Shown here: in pieces, positions 53,460 to 60,457 of the stretch
Layout of the letters: each line of letters begins with the position of its first letter
How positions within the stretch are numbered: position 1 is the stretch's first letter
From: Propionicimonas sp.
Lineage (GTDB): Bacteria; Actinomycetota; Actinomycetes; Propionibacteriales; Propionibacteriaceae
Direction: 5' to 3'
DNA: 64,000 nt
NCBI GenBank assembly: GCA_013791955.1
Contig: VMSW01000010.1
Span: forward strand, 62,001 to 126,000
Made by a program: the position numbers and the translations under genes
Notes under the pieces: generated by a model
Seen by the model: the letters and a program-made list of their open reading frames with translations, nothing else
Told to the model about the DNA's origin: nothing
Database searches by the model: none

Positions 53460-54463
53460 AGCGCATGGTCGATTTCGTTCAGAAGCACCCGGCGGTCTGG
53501 CCGGTCCTGGGCTGCCTCATCTTCTTGGCCATGATCGGTGGCCTCACCGGGAGTCTGGATCCGACGGTCTTGTTCACCGCAGCCCGGCTGGCTACCTTCG
53601 CAGCCCTGCTCGGACTCGCGCAGATGATCGTGGTGACCAGCGGTGATGGGGCCATTGATCTGTCCCAGGTGTACGTGCTCACCCTGTGTGCGTACGCCTC
53701 GACCACGCTGATGGACGTCAACCCGATCCTCGGATTCGTCGTCGCGGTGCTGATCGGTGGTCTCGCTGGTCTCGTGAACGGGCTGGTCAACATCTACCTT
53801 CGGATTCCGGCCATGGTCACGACCTTGGCCACGGGCTACCTGTACTTCACGGTGATCCTCATCGGTTCCTCGCACATGAAAGTGCTTCCGCATCCGGAGT
53901 TCGTGAACCTGATCACAGGCGGCGTCGGACCGATCTCGACCCAGACCATCGTCGTCATCGGCGTCGCCCTCCTACTCGCCCTGGTTCTCTACCGGACCCC
54001 GTATGGCAAGCAGCTTCACGCCGTCGGCCAGAATCGAAACGCCGCCTACCTGGCAGGCATCCCGACCAACCGAGTGGTGATCGTCGCCTTCGTCGTCGGC
54101 GGCCTGTTGAGCGGGTTGGCCGGGGTCATCGCGGCAGCGGTCATGGGCGGGGCCTTCCAAGACATGGGGATGTCCTACTTCTTGCCCTCGGTGGCGGCGA
54201 CCTTCGTGGGCGGTACGGCCGCCTCGGGTGGACGTTCCAGTGTTCTGGGCGTCGCGTTCGGTGCGCTGATGATGACTTTGATGTCGTCATTCCTGAACAC
54301 CGCCGAGAGCATGTTCGACCTGGTCTCTGGGATCAAGCAGCTGATCATGGGGGCCTTCTTGGTGTCGATCTTGTTCGTCTCGGTGGCGGGTGTGAAGCGG
54401 CGGCGCAGCCAGGCTGGATCCGCGACCACCCCGGCAGTGATGGCGAGCAACGAGGGCCTGTGA
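53456..54463 (+). CDS. CUT2 sugar ABC transporter permease
   Basis: 335 residues with about nine membrane spans and the RbsC-type signature (AVGQNRNAAYLAGIPTNRVV). It overlaps the ATPase-permease gene by four bases (ATGA). With the fused permease it would make a heterodimeric channel, as in YtfT/YjfF. It ends in a short Ser/Ala-rich cytoplasmic tail after KRRRSQ. uxuA follows after 30 bp. Confidence 0.92.
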   Translation: MKRMVDFVQKHPAVWPVLGCLIFLAMIGGLTGSLDPTVLFTAARLATFAALLGLAQMIVVTSGDGAIDLSQVYVLTLCAYASTTLMDVNPILGFVVAVLIGGLAGLVNGLVNIYLRIPAMVTTLATGYLYFTVILIGSSHMKVLPHPEFVNLITGGVGPISTQTIVVIGVALLLALVLYRTPYGKQLHAVGQNRNAAYLAGIPTNRVVIVAFVVGGLLSGLAGVIAAAVMGGAFQDMGMSYFLPSVAATFVGGTAASGGRSSVLGVAFGALMMTLMSSFLNTAESMFDLVSGIKQLIMGAFLVSILFVSVAGVKRRRSQAGSATTPAVMASNEGL

Positions 54464-54493
54464 GCCCGCAGAGATGAGACGAAGGAGTACGCA

Positions 54494-55612
54494 GTGAAGA
54501 TGGGCTTCCGCTGGTATGGCGAGGGCAACGACACCGTCACCCTCGATGAGATCCGGCAGATTCCGGGCGTCGAGACGATTGTCTGGAGCCTGCACCACAA
54601 GCAGGCCGGTGAGGTGTGGGGCGAGGACGAGATCGCAGCGGCAATGTCCGCGATCACCCAGATTCCGGACGCCGCGGTCCAACGTGGTGTCACCAAGCCT
54701 CTCGACGCGGAGGTGGTCGAGTCGGTGAACGTGCACGAGTCGATCAAGCTGGGTCGAACTGTCCTTGGGCTCAGTCGAGACGAGGCCATCGAGAACTACA
54801 TCACCACGATCCAGCACCTAGGTCGTGCGGGTGTGCGGGTGATCTGCTACAACTTCATGCCCGTCTTTGACTGGTTGCGAACCGAGATGTGGCATCCGCT
54901 GCCCGACGGATCGACCGCGATGTTCTACCAGAAGGCTGTGGTTGACCAGATGTCGCCGCGGACCCTGATCGATCAGATGCGAGCCAACTCCGGCGGACTC
55001 ACGCTGCCGGGTTGGGAGCCGGAGCGGCTGGCGAGTTTCAGCGAGCTCAATGCGGCCTATGAAGGGGTCGATCACGAGGACATGTACGCCAACTACAAGT
55101 ACTTCCTCGACGCGGTGATCCCAACCTGCGAGGAATACGACGTCAAGCTGGGCGTCCATCCCGACGATCCCCCCTTCGACCTGTTCGGCTGGCCGCGGGT
55201 GGTGTCGAGCAAGGCCGATCTTGCGCGGGTGCTTTCCCTCAATGACAGTCCCTACAACGGTCTGACCTTGTGCCTCGGCTCGTTCTCGGCAAATCCCGAC
55301 CACGATGCCGTGGACGCAGTGAAGGCGTTCATGGACCGCATCCACTTCACCCACGTCCGCAACATCAAGCACTTCGAAAATGGCGACTTCGTCGAAGTTG
55401 CTCACCGAGCCGAGGAAGGCAGCGTCGACACGGTGGGAATCATGGCCGCCTACGCCGTAGCCGGATACACCGGCTACGTCAGGCCGGATCATGGCCGGCA
55501 CCTCTGGGACGAGAACACCACCCGGCGGCCACGGCCTGGGTACGGGCTCTACGACCGGGCCTTGGGAATTCAGTACCTGCTCGGGGTGTGGGACGCAACG
55601 GTTCGGGGCTAG
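54494..55612 (+). CDS. uxuA: D-mannonate dehydratase
   Basis: 372 residues, UxuA family (TIM barrel, divalent-metal dependent), with the family-like segments MKMGFRWYGEGND, IVWSLHHKQAGEVW, VRVICYNFMPVFDW, HPDDPPFDLFGWPR and the C-terminal YVRPDHGRHLWDE. It dehydrates D-mannonate to 2-keto-3-deoxygluconate, joining the fructuronate reductase to KDG kinase. It starts at GTG with AAGGAG six bases upstream; an ATG two codons later is an alternative. It is the last gene of the transporter run. Confidence 0.95.
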   Translation: MKMGFRWYGEGNDTVTLDEIRQIPGVETIVWSLHHKQAGEVWGEDEIAAAMSAITQIPDAAVQRGVTKPLDAEVVESVNVHESIKLGRTVLGLSRDEAIENYITTIQHLGRAGVRVICYNFMPVFDWLRTEMWHPLPDGSTAMFYQKAVVDQMSPRTLIDQMRANSGGLTLPGWEPERLASFSELNAAYEGVDHEDMYANYKYFLDAVIPTCEEYDVKLGVHPDDPPFDLFGWPRVVSSKADLARVLSLNDSPYNGLTLCLGSFSANPDHDAVDAVKAFMDRIHFTHVRNIKHFENGDFVEVAHRAEEGSVDTVGIMAAYAVAGYTGYVRPDHGRHLWDENTTRRPRPGYGLYDRALGIQYLLGVWDATVRG

Positions 55613-55685
55613 CTGACTTCGGCTGCTGGCGTCCCGGAATCGGAATCCAGCCCTGGTCGACGCAGCGCTGCTAGCGTGATCGATC

Positions 55686-56183
55686 GTGGAAACCAACCCG
55701 CCCTTCCGGCTACGTTCCTGCCGCGACCAGGCGAAATGGCCACGCTTGGTGGCTATCTGGCGCGGCGCGGTCGAGTCCACCCATCACTTCCTCACTACCG
55801 CCGACATCGACCAGATCGAGCAGCAACTGATTCCCAACTACCTTCCTTCGGTCTGGTTGACGGTTGCCCAGACCGATCGCGGCATCGTGGGCTTCAGCGG
55901 CATCGCTGACGGCAAGCTGGAGACGCTTTTCGTCGAAGCCGGCGCACGTGGCAGCGGCGCCGGGACCGCTCTGTTGCGGCACGCGATCGATGCCCACCCA
56001 GCCTTGTTGGTGGACGTGAATGAGCAGAACCCCGAAGCGCTCGGCTTCTATCTGCACCACGGCTTCCAGGTGATCGGACGCAGCGAGACCGACGCGCAAG
56101 GCCGCCCGTTCCCGCTGCTCCATTTGGCCAGGTCGGCGCAACGCGAGGCCGTCAGACGAAGGCGCCGACCGTGGTCGTGGTGA
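55686..56183 (+). CDS. GNAT-family acetyltransferase with truncated gluconokinase fusion
   Basis: 165 residues starting at GTG. The GNAT domain covers residues 8 to about 150, with acetyl-CoA-binding ARGSGAGTALLRHAI. It is clearly paralogous to the N-terminal half of the gene at 60458-61432 (shared VDVNEQNxEALGFYLHHGF and the GRPFPLLHLA end). In that copy a gluconokinase follows; here the frame runs out into an Arg-rich tail after a frameshift, and only a P-loop fragment of the kinase survives just beyond. The acetyltransferase part itself looks intact. Substrate unknown. Confidence 0.72.
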   Translation: METNPPFRLRSCRDQAKWPRLVAIWRGAVESTHHFLTTADIDQIEQQLIPNYLPSVWLTVAQTDRGIVGFSGIADGKLETLFVEAGARGSGAGTALLRHAIDAHPALLVDVNEQNPEALGFYLHHGFQVIGRSETDAQGRPFPLLHLARSAQREAVRRRRRPWSW

Positions 56184-56215
56184 TGGGGGTCTCAGGCAAG
56201 GGCAACAACGGCCGA
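56168..56215 (+). pseudogene. Remnant of gluconokinase P-loop region
   Basis: In the frame PTVVVVMGVSGKGNN the sequence matches the start of a GntK-type kinase (hydrophobic strand then GxSGxGKS), but with GKGNN in place of GSGKST and no kinase sequence after it. It corresponds in position to the kinase half of the intact fusion at 60458-61432. Confidence 0.65.
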
Positions 56216-56225
56216 CGGCATTGTC

Positions 56226-56348
56226 ATGGCGACCGCAATTCTCGTCGTGGCGGTGGCGGGGTACGTTGCGGCGGCCAAGCTCGGCTTGGTGCGGCGCCTG
56301 ACCTCGAAGCTGGATCGAGGAGACCGCAGTTCGGACGCGAGCGACTGA
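56226..56348 (+). CDS. Possible 40-residue single-pass membrane peptide
   Basis: ATG-initiated frame of 40 codons with one hydrophobic span (ATAILVVAVAGYVAAAKLGL) and a charged tail ending RGDRSSDASD. It lies right after the kinase remnant. There is no clear Shine-Dalgarno. It could be a genuine small protein or part of decayed DNA; I cannot decide. Confidence 0.3.
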   Translation: MATAILVVAVAGYVAAAKLGLVRRLTSKLDRGDRSSDASD

Positions 56349-56442
56349 CTAGTGGGTGCTCCCGGGGTCTGTTGCGCCGATGATCACCGCCAACAGTGAC
56401 CCGCCTGCCACCGGCGAGGCCGTGGCATCCTTGTAGCCGAGC

Positions 56443-56471
56443 GAGTCTGGCGGGCAGACTCCGCCAGACTC
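56443..56471. other. Perfect hairpin upstream of a small membrane-anchored protein gene
   Basis: GAGTCTGGCGG and CCGCCAGACTC form an 11-bp perfect stem with a 7-nt loop, 9 bp before the ATG at 56481. It could terminate upstream transcription or mask the start of the next gene; no Shine-Dalgarno is obvious between them. Confidence 0.55.
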
Positions 56472-56480
56472 GGCGGTCAC

Positions 56481-56900
56481 ATGAACAGGTTCGACCAGGT
56501 TTCGTCCTGGGTCATCGTGGCCGTCTTCGCGTTGACGGTTGGTGGCGGCCTGGGATTCTTGTGGCTGAGAGATAACGTGATCGCGCCTTCGTGTGGGGAT
56601 GTCGCAACGGCGCAGCTGAACAGTGCGGTCGAGGAGATTCAGAGCCGGATACCAAGCATGAGGTTCGACGGCATCGGTGACAGCTGTGACTCTGGCGGCG
56701 AGGTTCACGCCTATTGGGAGCACGACGACCTATCGCGGCTGTTGAGCGAGGCTGCGGCCGCGGGCTGCCGAGTGAACGAGCCTGACCCAGCTGGCGCGGG
56801 CGAGGATCAGTCTCTGACCTGCACAACTGGTGGCAGGGACGCGATCCTCACCTTCGAGCTTGGCACCGTTCCCATCCGCGGCGTACTCACTCTGTCCTGA
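56481..56900 (+). CDS. Membrane-anchored protein of unknown function
   Basis: 139 residues: an N-terminal signal-anchor (SSWVIVAVFALTVGGGLGFLWL, about 8-29) and a small extracytoplasmic domain with four cysteines (PSCGD, DSCDS, AGCRV, LTCTT), suggesting two disulfides. I do not recognise the family. A perfect hairpin lies immediately upstream. It stands within a stretch of decayed genes but its own reading frame is clean. Confidence 0.6.
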   Translation: MNRFDQVSSWVIVAVFALTVGGGLGFLWLRDNVIAPSCGDVATAQLNSAVEEIQSRIPSMRFDGIGDSCDSGGEVHAYWEHDDLSRLLSEAAAAGCRVNEPDPAGAGEDQSLTCTTGGRDAILTFELGTVPIRGVLTLS

Positions 56901-56975
56901 GCGGAACCTTCCTACGGGTGGAACCACGAAATCCAAACCGCCTAAGAGGCCACGAGCTGGCTCAGGGGCCGAGAA

Positions 56976-57242
56976 CTACCGGATGACGGCGGCGACCGCG
57001 CCGATTTCGACAAGGGCACCGCGGACGCCGAGTCCGGCCACTCGCGCACTGGTTACCAACGCCGGTTCAGCTGAGGCCAAATCGGCATCCACATCGTCTG
57101 CGCCGACGAGGGCGCCGTCGGCATCGACCGCGTTCTGTCCCCCGACGTAGATCGTCGTCGCGCCCGGCGGCACCACCGCGACGTGACTGAAAACCGGGCT
57201 GAAGACAAGTCCCTCAGGACGGAGGCGCTGGATGGAAGTCAT
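56976..57242 (-). pseudogene. RidA-family protein with internal deletion
   Basis: An 88-residue frame. The first half reads like a RidA (YjgF/UK114) N-terminus: RLRPEGLVFSPVFSHVAVVP, then TIYVGGQNAVDADGALVG. The last part (ARVAGLGVRGALVEIGAVAA) matches the RidA C-terminus, including the LVEI segment. Roughly 40 central residues, including the catalytic-arginine region, are missing; family members are about 125-130 residues. I take this as a decayed gene. A short but functional variant is less likely. Confidence 0.55.
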
Positions 57243-57448
57243 AGCCCACCATCACACGCGCCGCCCACACGGCGACAGGAGCAGTTCGAACCCGAAACGA
57301 TCGATTGTGCCCACGCCCGGACTTCTGGAGTCGCGTCGACGACGAACTCCTGGCCCTTCACGGCGGACTGAGAAAGGGGTGGGGAACCCTAAGTAGGGGA
57401 GTCTGTTGTCGGGGCGATTTCGGAGAGTGGACGCTCAACCAATGGCTG

Positions 57449-57463
57449 TATCGTGTAACGATA
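57449..57463. promoter_or_regulatory. Palindrome upstream of decayed higB (TATCGT-GTA-ACGATA)
   Basis: 6-bp perfect arms with a 3-bp centre, 17 bp before the remnant higB start. HigA-type antitoxins bind such palindromes at their own promoter, so it is probably the higBA operator. Confidence 0.6.
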
Positions 57464-57480
57464 CGCGATACGGCGAAGTC

Positions 57481-57584
57481 GTGATCACCGGTTTCCGGCA
57501 TATGAGGGTGAACGGCGCCTGGAGAGTCACGCTCAGCTTCGTCGATGGCGATGTCGGCTCGTCGACTGTCGCGACTATCACTGA
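57481..57584 (+). pseudogene. higB: higB toxin remnant (internal deletion and frameshift)
   Basis: GTG begins VITGFRH, the typical HigB N-terminus, and is joined directly to MRVNGAWRVTLSFVDGD, the C-terminal strand of the toxin; about 50-55 central residues are missing. A frameshift follows, since the canonical end DYH-stop is found in another frame at 57573-57584. The intact higA starts 14 bp after that stop. The toxin cannot be functional. Confidence 0.7.
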
Positions 57585-57598
57585 GGAAGGAGTTGGAC

Positions 57599-57886
57599 AT
57601 GGTGATGAAGAACCCGGTGCATCCCGGTGAGATCTTGCGTGAGGACGTCCTGGCCGACCTCGGGTTGAGCGTCGGCGAGGTGGCATCGCGGTTGGGCATT
57701 TCCAGGGTGACGTTGAGCCGGGTGTTGCACTGTCACGCGCGGGTGAGCCCGAACCTGGCTGTCCGGTTGGAGGAGGCCGGTGTCGGCACTGCTCGGGCCT
57801 GGCTGGCAATGCAGTCGGCTCACGATCTAGCGGCCGAACGAGCCGCTGGGCTTCCCACCGTGCGTCGACTCGATCCGGTCGCCTGA
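57599..57886 (+). CDS. higA: HigA-type antitoxin (XRE family)
   Basis: 95 residues from the ATG at 57599, with AAGGAG six bases upstream. MKNPVHPGEILREDVLADLG is the HigA/VapI signature, followed by the helix-turn-helix VGEVASRLGISRVTLSRVLH. The frame is intact while the partner toxin gene upstream is broken, so it is now an orphan antitoxin/repressor. A few extra codons upstream are open in frame but precede the ribosome-binding site. Confidence 0.87.
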   Translation: MVMKNPVHPGEILREDVLADLGLSVGEVASRLGISRVTLSRVLHCHARVSPNLAVRLEEAGVGTARAWLAMQSAHDLAAERAAGLPTVRRLDPVA

Positions 57887-57912
57887 CCGAGAGCGGGCGT
57901 CGCTGGGCTGAG

Positions 57913-59463
57913 TCAGATGGAGAACCTCTCCGGAGAGATGACCGGCCGCAGCGCCGACTCGACTGAGTGAGTGGCGAAGTACCTCCGCAGCCCATTGCGG
58001 GTCACCACGTTGCCGATCGCGCCCATGATCATCGACTGATCAAGCGAGAGGTGCCATTCCGCGATCTTCCCCGAGCGGGTGCCGACGGCGTCGTAGAAGC
58101 CGCCCTTTCCGTAGGCGCCGAGCTCGTGCTGGATCCCCTTTAGGTTGGCCGTCGCTTCGGCTGGCGCGTAGGGCATGGCCAGGAAGGAAGCGTGCGGCGT
58201 GACGACGCCGTCCCCATAGCTGGTCGGCGGCTTGAGCGGGTCGTAGTTGGTGTTCTCCTCATCGCTGAAGTAGCCGTCCGGTTTGAGGCCCAAGGCGTCC
58301 ACGCCGTATTCGCGGTAGCCGCCGTAAGGGTCGTTCGAGGGTGAGAAGCCCCAGTAGCCGTACCGCGCGTCCTCCATGCCGTGGTAGATCTGGGACGCGA
58401 CATGGTTGGGGTGGTTCTTGCCCCACGAGCGCGGTGCCCAGGCGGCCTCTGGCACGAACAGGTCAGGCATGAGTTCCTCGAACATCGAGCCACCCCAACC
58501 CGGGACGACGTGCAGGCCGTCGGCATACGGGTAGCGGTAGACGCCCTCATAGACGTCGACGCCCAGGTAGGTGCGGGTCTCACCGGTGGGGGGCGTCTCC
58601 TGCCAGGTCCAGTCCGGCGGGAAGGTGCGCCAGGTCGCGTAATAGGCCCCACCTGGAATCTGCCCGCGGATGATGCCCAGGTAGTTGACCATCCGGGCCT
58701 CTGAGACGGCCGTGTCGTAGTGGTGGTTCGCGGTGTACCAGATGTCCGGCCCGCCGACGCCGTTCAGCGGCGGCGACTGCAGCAAATCGGTGCGGTCCGG
58801 ATTCGGCTCGGTGTAGAAACCGCCGTAGTTGGCCCCGGGTTGACGCGCGAAGGCGCGGTCGAAGAACACATCCCAGCGCATCGGCGCATACAGCGCCAGG
58901 GCCGCCCTGCGATTGGACGGGTCGGCGTTCGCCACCACCCACAGCGCGGCACCGAGCCAGCCCATGTCGACGCTGGAGACGAAGGGACGCACCAGGTTGC
59001 CGTTCTCCGGCCAGGTGGTCAGGACGCTGCCGTCGCGGACGTCGTACCAGTTGTAGAACATGCCGGACGGTGTGTGGTGCTGCATCCGGGCCAGGGTCTT
59101 CAGCGTCTGCGCGATGCGTTTGCGGCTCTCACCAGGGGTGATGATGCCCAAGTCGCGCGCGACGATGCAGCTCCACAGGTAGCCGCCGATGTTGGTGGGA
59201 GAGGTGTTGTGGGCGCGCCCGGTCAGAGTGCCGGGGATCTTGTCGGAAACGAGTCCGGTGTGGGGGTCGGTCATCGCGACCAGCGACGTCCAGGTGTCAG
59301 CCGCCCAGCGGGTCAGCTGCCGACGTCCAGCCGGGCTCTGGGTGGGAACGGACGGGGCCGCGAAGGCCGGAGCTGTCGGGAAGGTGGGCAGGGCCAGACC
59401 TGCCGCGATGGCGGTGCCGCCGGCAAGAATCTGTCGGCGGGAGGGATTCGAGAATTGATACAT
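57913..59463 (-). CDS. Tat-exported glucoamylase-like glycoside hydrolase (PF10091 type)
   Basis: 516 residues. The N-terminus has a twin-arginine signal (PSRRQILAGG, hydrophobic stretch, AFAAP), so it is exported folded. The rest looks like the (alpha/alpha)6-barrel glucoamylase-like domain PF10091, with features such as FVSSVDMGWLGAALWVVANA, the SMFEELMPDLFVPE segment, GVDALGLKPDG, and DQSMIMGAIGN near the end. Characterised relatives include GH144 endo-beta-1,2-glucanases; the substrate here is an inference. It is flanked by two decayed higBA loci and transcribed against them. Confidence 0.8.
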   Translation of the reverse strand: MYQFSNPSRRQILAGGTAIAAGLALPTFPTAPAFAAPSVPTQSPAGRRQLTRWAADTWTSLVAMTDPHTGLVSDKIPGTLTGRAHNTSPTNIGGYLWSCIVARDLGIITPGESRKRIAQTLKTLARMQHHTPSGMFYNWYDVRDGSVLTTWPENGNLVRPFVSSVDMGWLGAALWVVANADPSNRRAALALYAPMRWDVFFDRAFARQPGANYGGFYTEPNPDRTDLLQSPPLNGVGGPDIWYTANHHYDTAVSEARMVNYLGIIRGQIPGGAYYATWRTFPPDWTWQETPPTGETRTYLGVDVYEGVYRYPYADGLHVVPGWGGSMFEELMPDLFVPEAAWAPRSWGKNHPNHVASQIYHGMEDARYGYWGFSPSNDPYGGYREYGVDALGLKPDGYFSDEENTNYDPLKPPTSYGDGVVTPHASFLAMPYAPAEATANLKGIQHELGAYGKGGFYDAVGTRSGKIAEWHLSLDQSMIMGAIGNVVTRNGLRRYFATHSVESALRPVISPERFSI

Positions 59464-59573
59464 GGGAGATCTCCTGGGGGTAGCGGAGGCGATGTCGGCC
59501 GGGCGTTCGATGGGGGCTGGGCACTCGGCTGTCCGAAATCACTGTATGCCGGTGGGGTGCGCGGGGATATGAG

Positions 59574-59703
59574 GACTACCACTGAGGAAAGAGTTGGGCA
59601 TGGTGATGAAGAACCCGGTGCATCCTGGCTGTGCGGCTGGAACTTCGACAGACTGCAAAGGTGCCAAAGCTTGATCCAGACCTGACCCAACGGCTGGCCG
59701 GCG
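59574..59703 (+). pseudogene. Second decayed higBA locus (higB tail and deleted higA)
   Basis: GACTACCACTGA (59575-59586) encodes the DYH-stop end of a HigB. ATG at 59600 then begins MVMKNPVHPG, nearly identical in DNA to the intact higA 2 kb upstream, but after CATCC the sequence jumps to CTGGCTGTGCGGCTGGAA, which corresponds to a site about 130 bp further into higA. The frame then continues only briefly. The repeat with 57572-57627 is about 55 bp. Confidence 0.7.
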
Positions 59704-60362
59704 ACTATGACTCGGTTGTCTCCTATCTGAGCGCGAACTCTGGCCTGCCGGGTCCGCGGTCGAATCTTGAACTCCTCTATGCCGCGGCCGAGTTGCTACC
59801 CACAATCCACGCCGCAAGGCTTCGGGCCGAGCTCGAGGAATACCTGCGCTGTTGCGGGGTGATCAGCTTGGGCCGGGAGTTCTTTGACCCGTCAGCCAAC
59901 GCCGAGGAGGTCATCGTCCAGCTCACCGCTTTCGCAGCCGACGACTCCTGGCGGGTCCGCGAGTCGGTTGCGATGGCGGCGCAGCGGATTGGCGATCATG
60001 ACTTCGAGGCCTTAGCGGGTTTGGTGCGCCGATGGCTGGTGCAGCCGAGGCCCTATGTGGCTCGGGCCGCAGTGGCCGCGATCTGTGAGCCGAGGCTGAT
60101 TCGCCGGCCCCACGCGGCAGCCATCGCCATGGACGCCTGCGCAACGGCCACCACGTACCTGCTGTCGCTGCCCGCCGAGCAGCGCAAGAGTGCCGAGGCC
60201 CGGACGCTGCGGCAGGCGTTGGGCTACTGCTGGAGTGTCGCCGTAGCGGCCGACCCGGCTTCAGGTTTGCCGATCTTCACCGCCCTCGACGGCACCGACG
60301 TTGACCTCGCCTGGATAATCAAGACCAACCGGTCGAAGGCCAGGCTCGCGAAGCTGCTGTGA
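59631..60362 (+). CDS. Helical-repeat (HEAT/DNA-alkylation-repair-like) protein, unknown
   Basis: Up to 243 residues, predominantly alpha-helical, with repeat-like segments (VVSYLSANSGLPGPRSNLEL, DDSWRVRESVAMAAQRIG, PRPYVARAAVAAICEPRL) reminiscent of HEAT or AlkD-type repeats. The longest frame begins at a GTG inside the second higA remnant (VRLE), so its first ten residues are borrowed antitoxin sequence; a GTG at 59661 (VPKLDPDLTQ) may be the true start. Function unknown. It precedes the GNAT-gluconokinase gene in the same direction. Confidence 0.6.
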   Translation: MRLELRQTAKVPKLDPDLTQRLAGDYDSVVSYLSANSGLPGPRSNLELLYAAAELLPTIHAARLRAELEEYLRCCGVISLGREFFDPSANAEEVIVQLTAFAADDSWRVRESVAMAAQRIGDHDFEALAGLVRRWLVQPRPYVARAAVAAICEPRLIRRPHAAAIAMDACATATTYLLSLPAEQRKSAEARTLRQALGYCWSVAVAADPASGLPIFTALDGTDVDLAWIIKTNRSKARLAKLL

Positions 60363-60457
60363 TCAGGGCGCCTCAGTACCGACGAATCGCTCGCCGTCGG
60401 CGCCCGTCCAATAGCTAACGGAGATCAAACCGCAGGCCGCTGATAACTTGATCGATC

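Noticed and set aside
54494..55612. Reading the cluster as a plain glucuronate (uxu) operon
   Set aside because: No uronate isomerase is present, while a lactonase and an IdnD-like dehydrogenase are; L-gulonate entry explains all genes better, though not proven.
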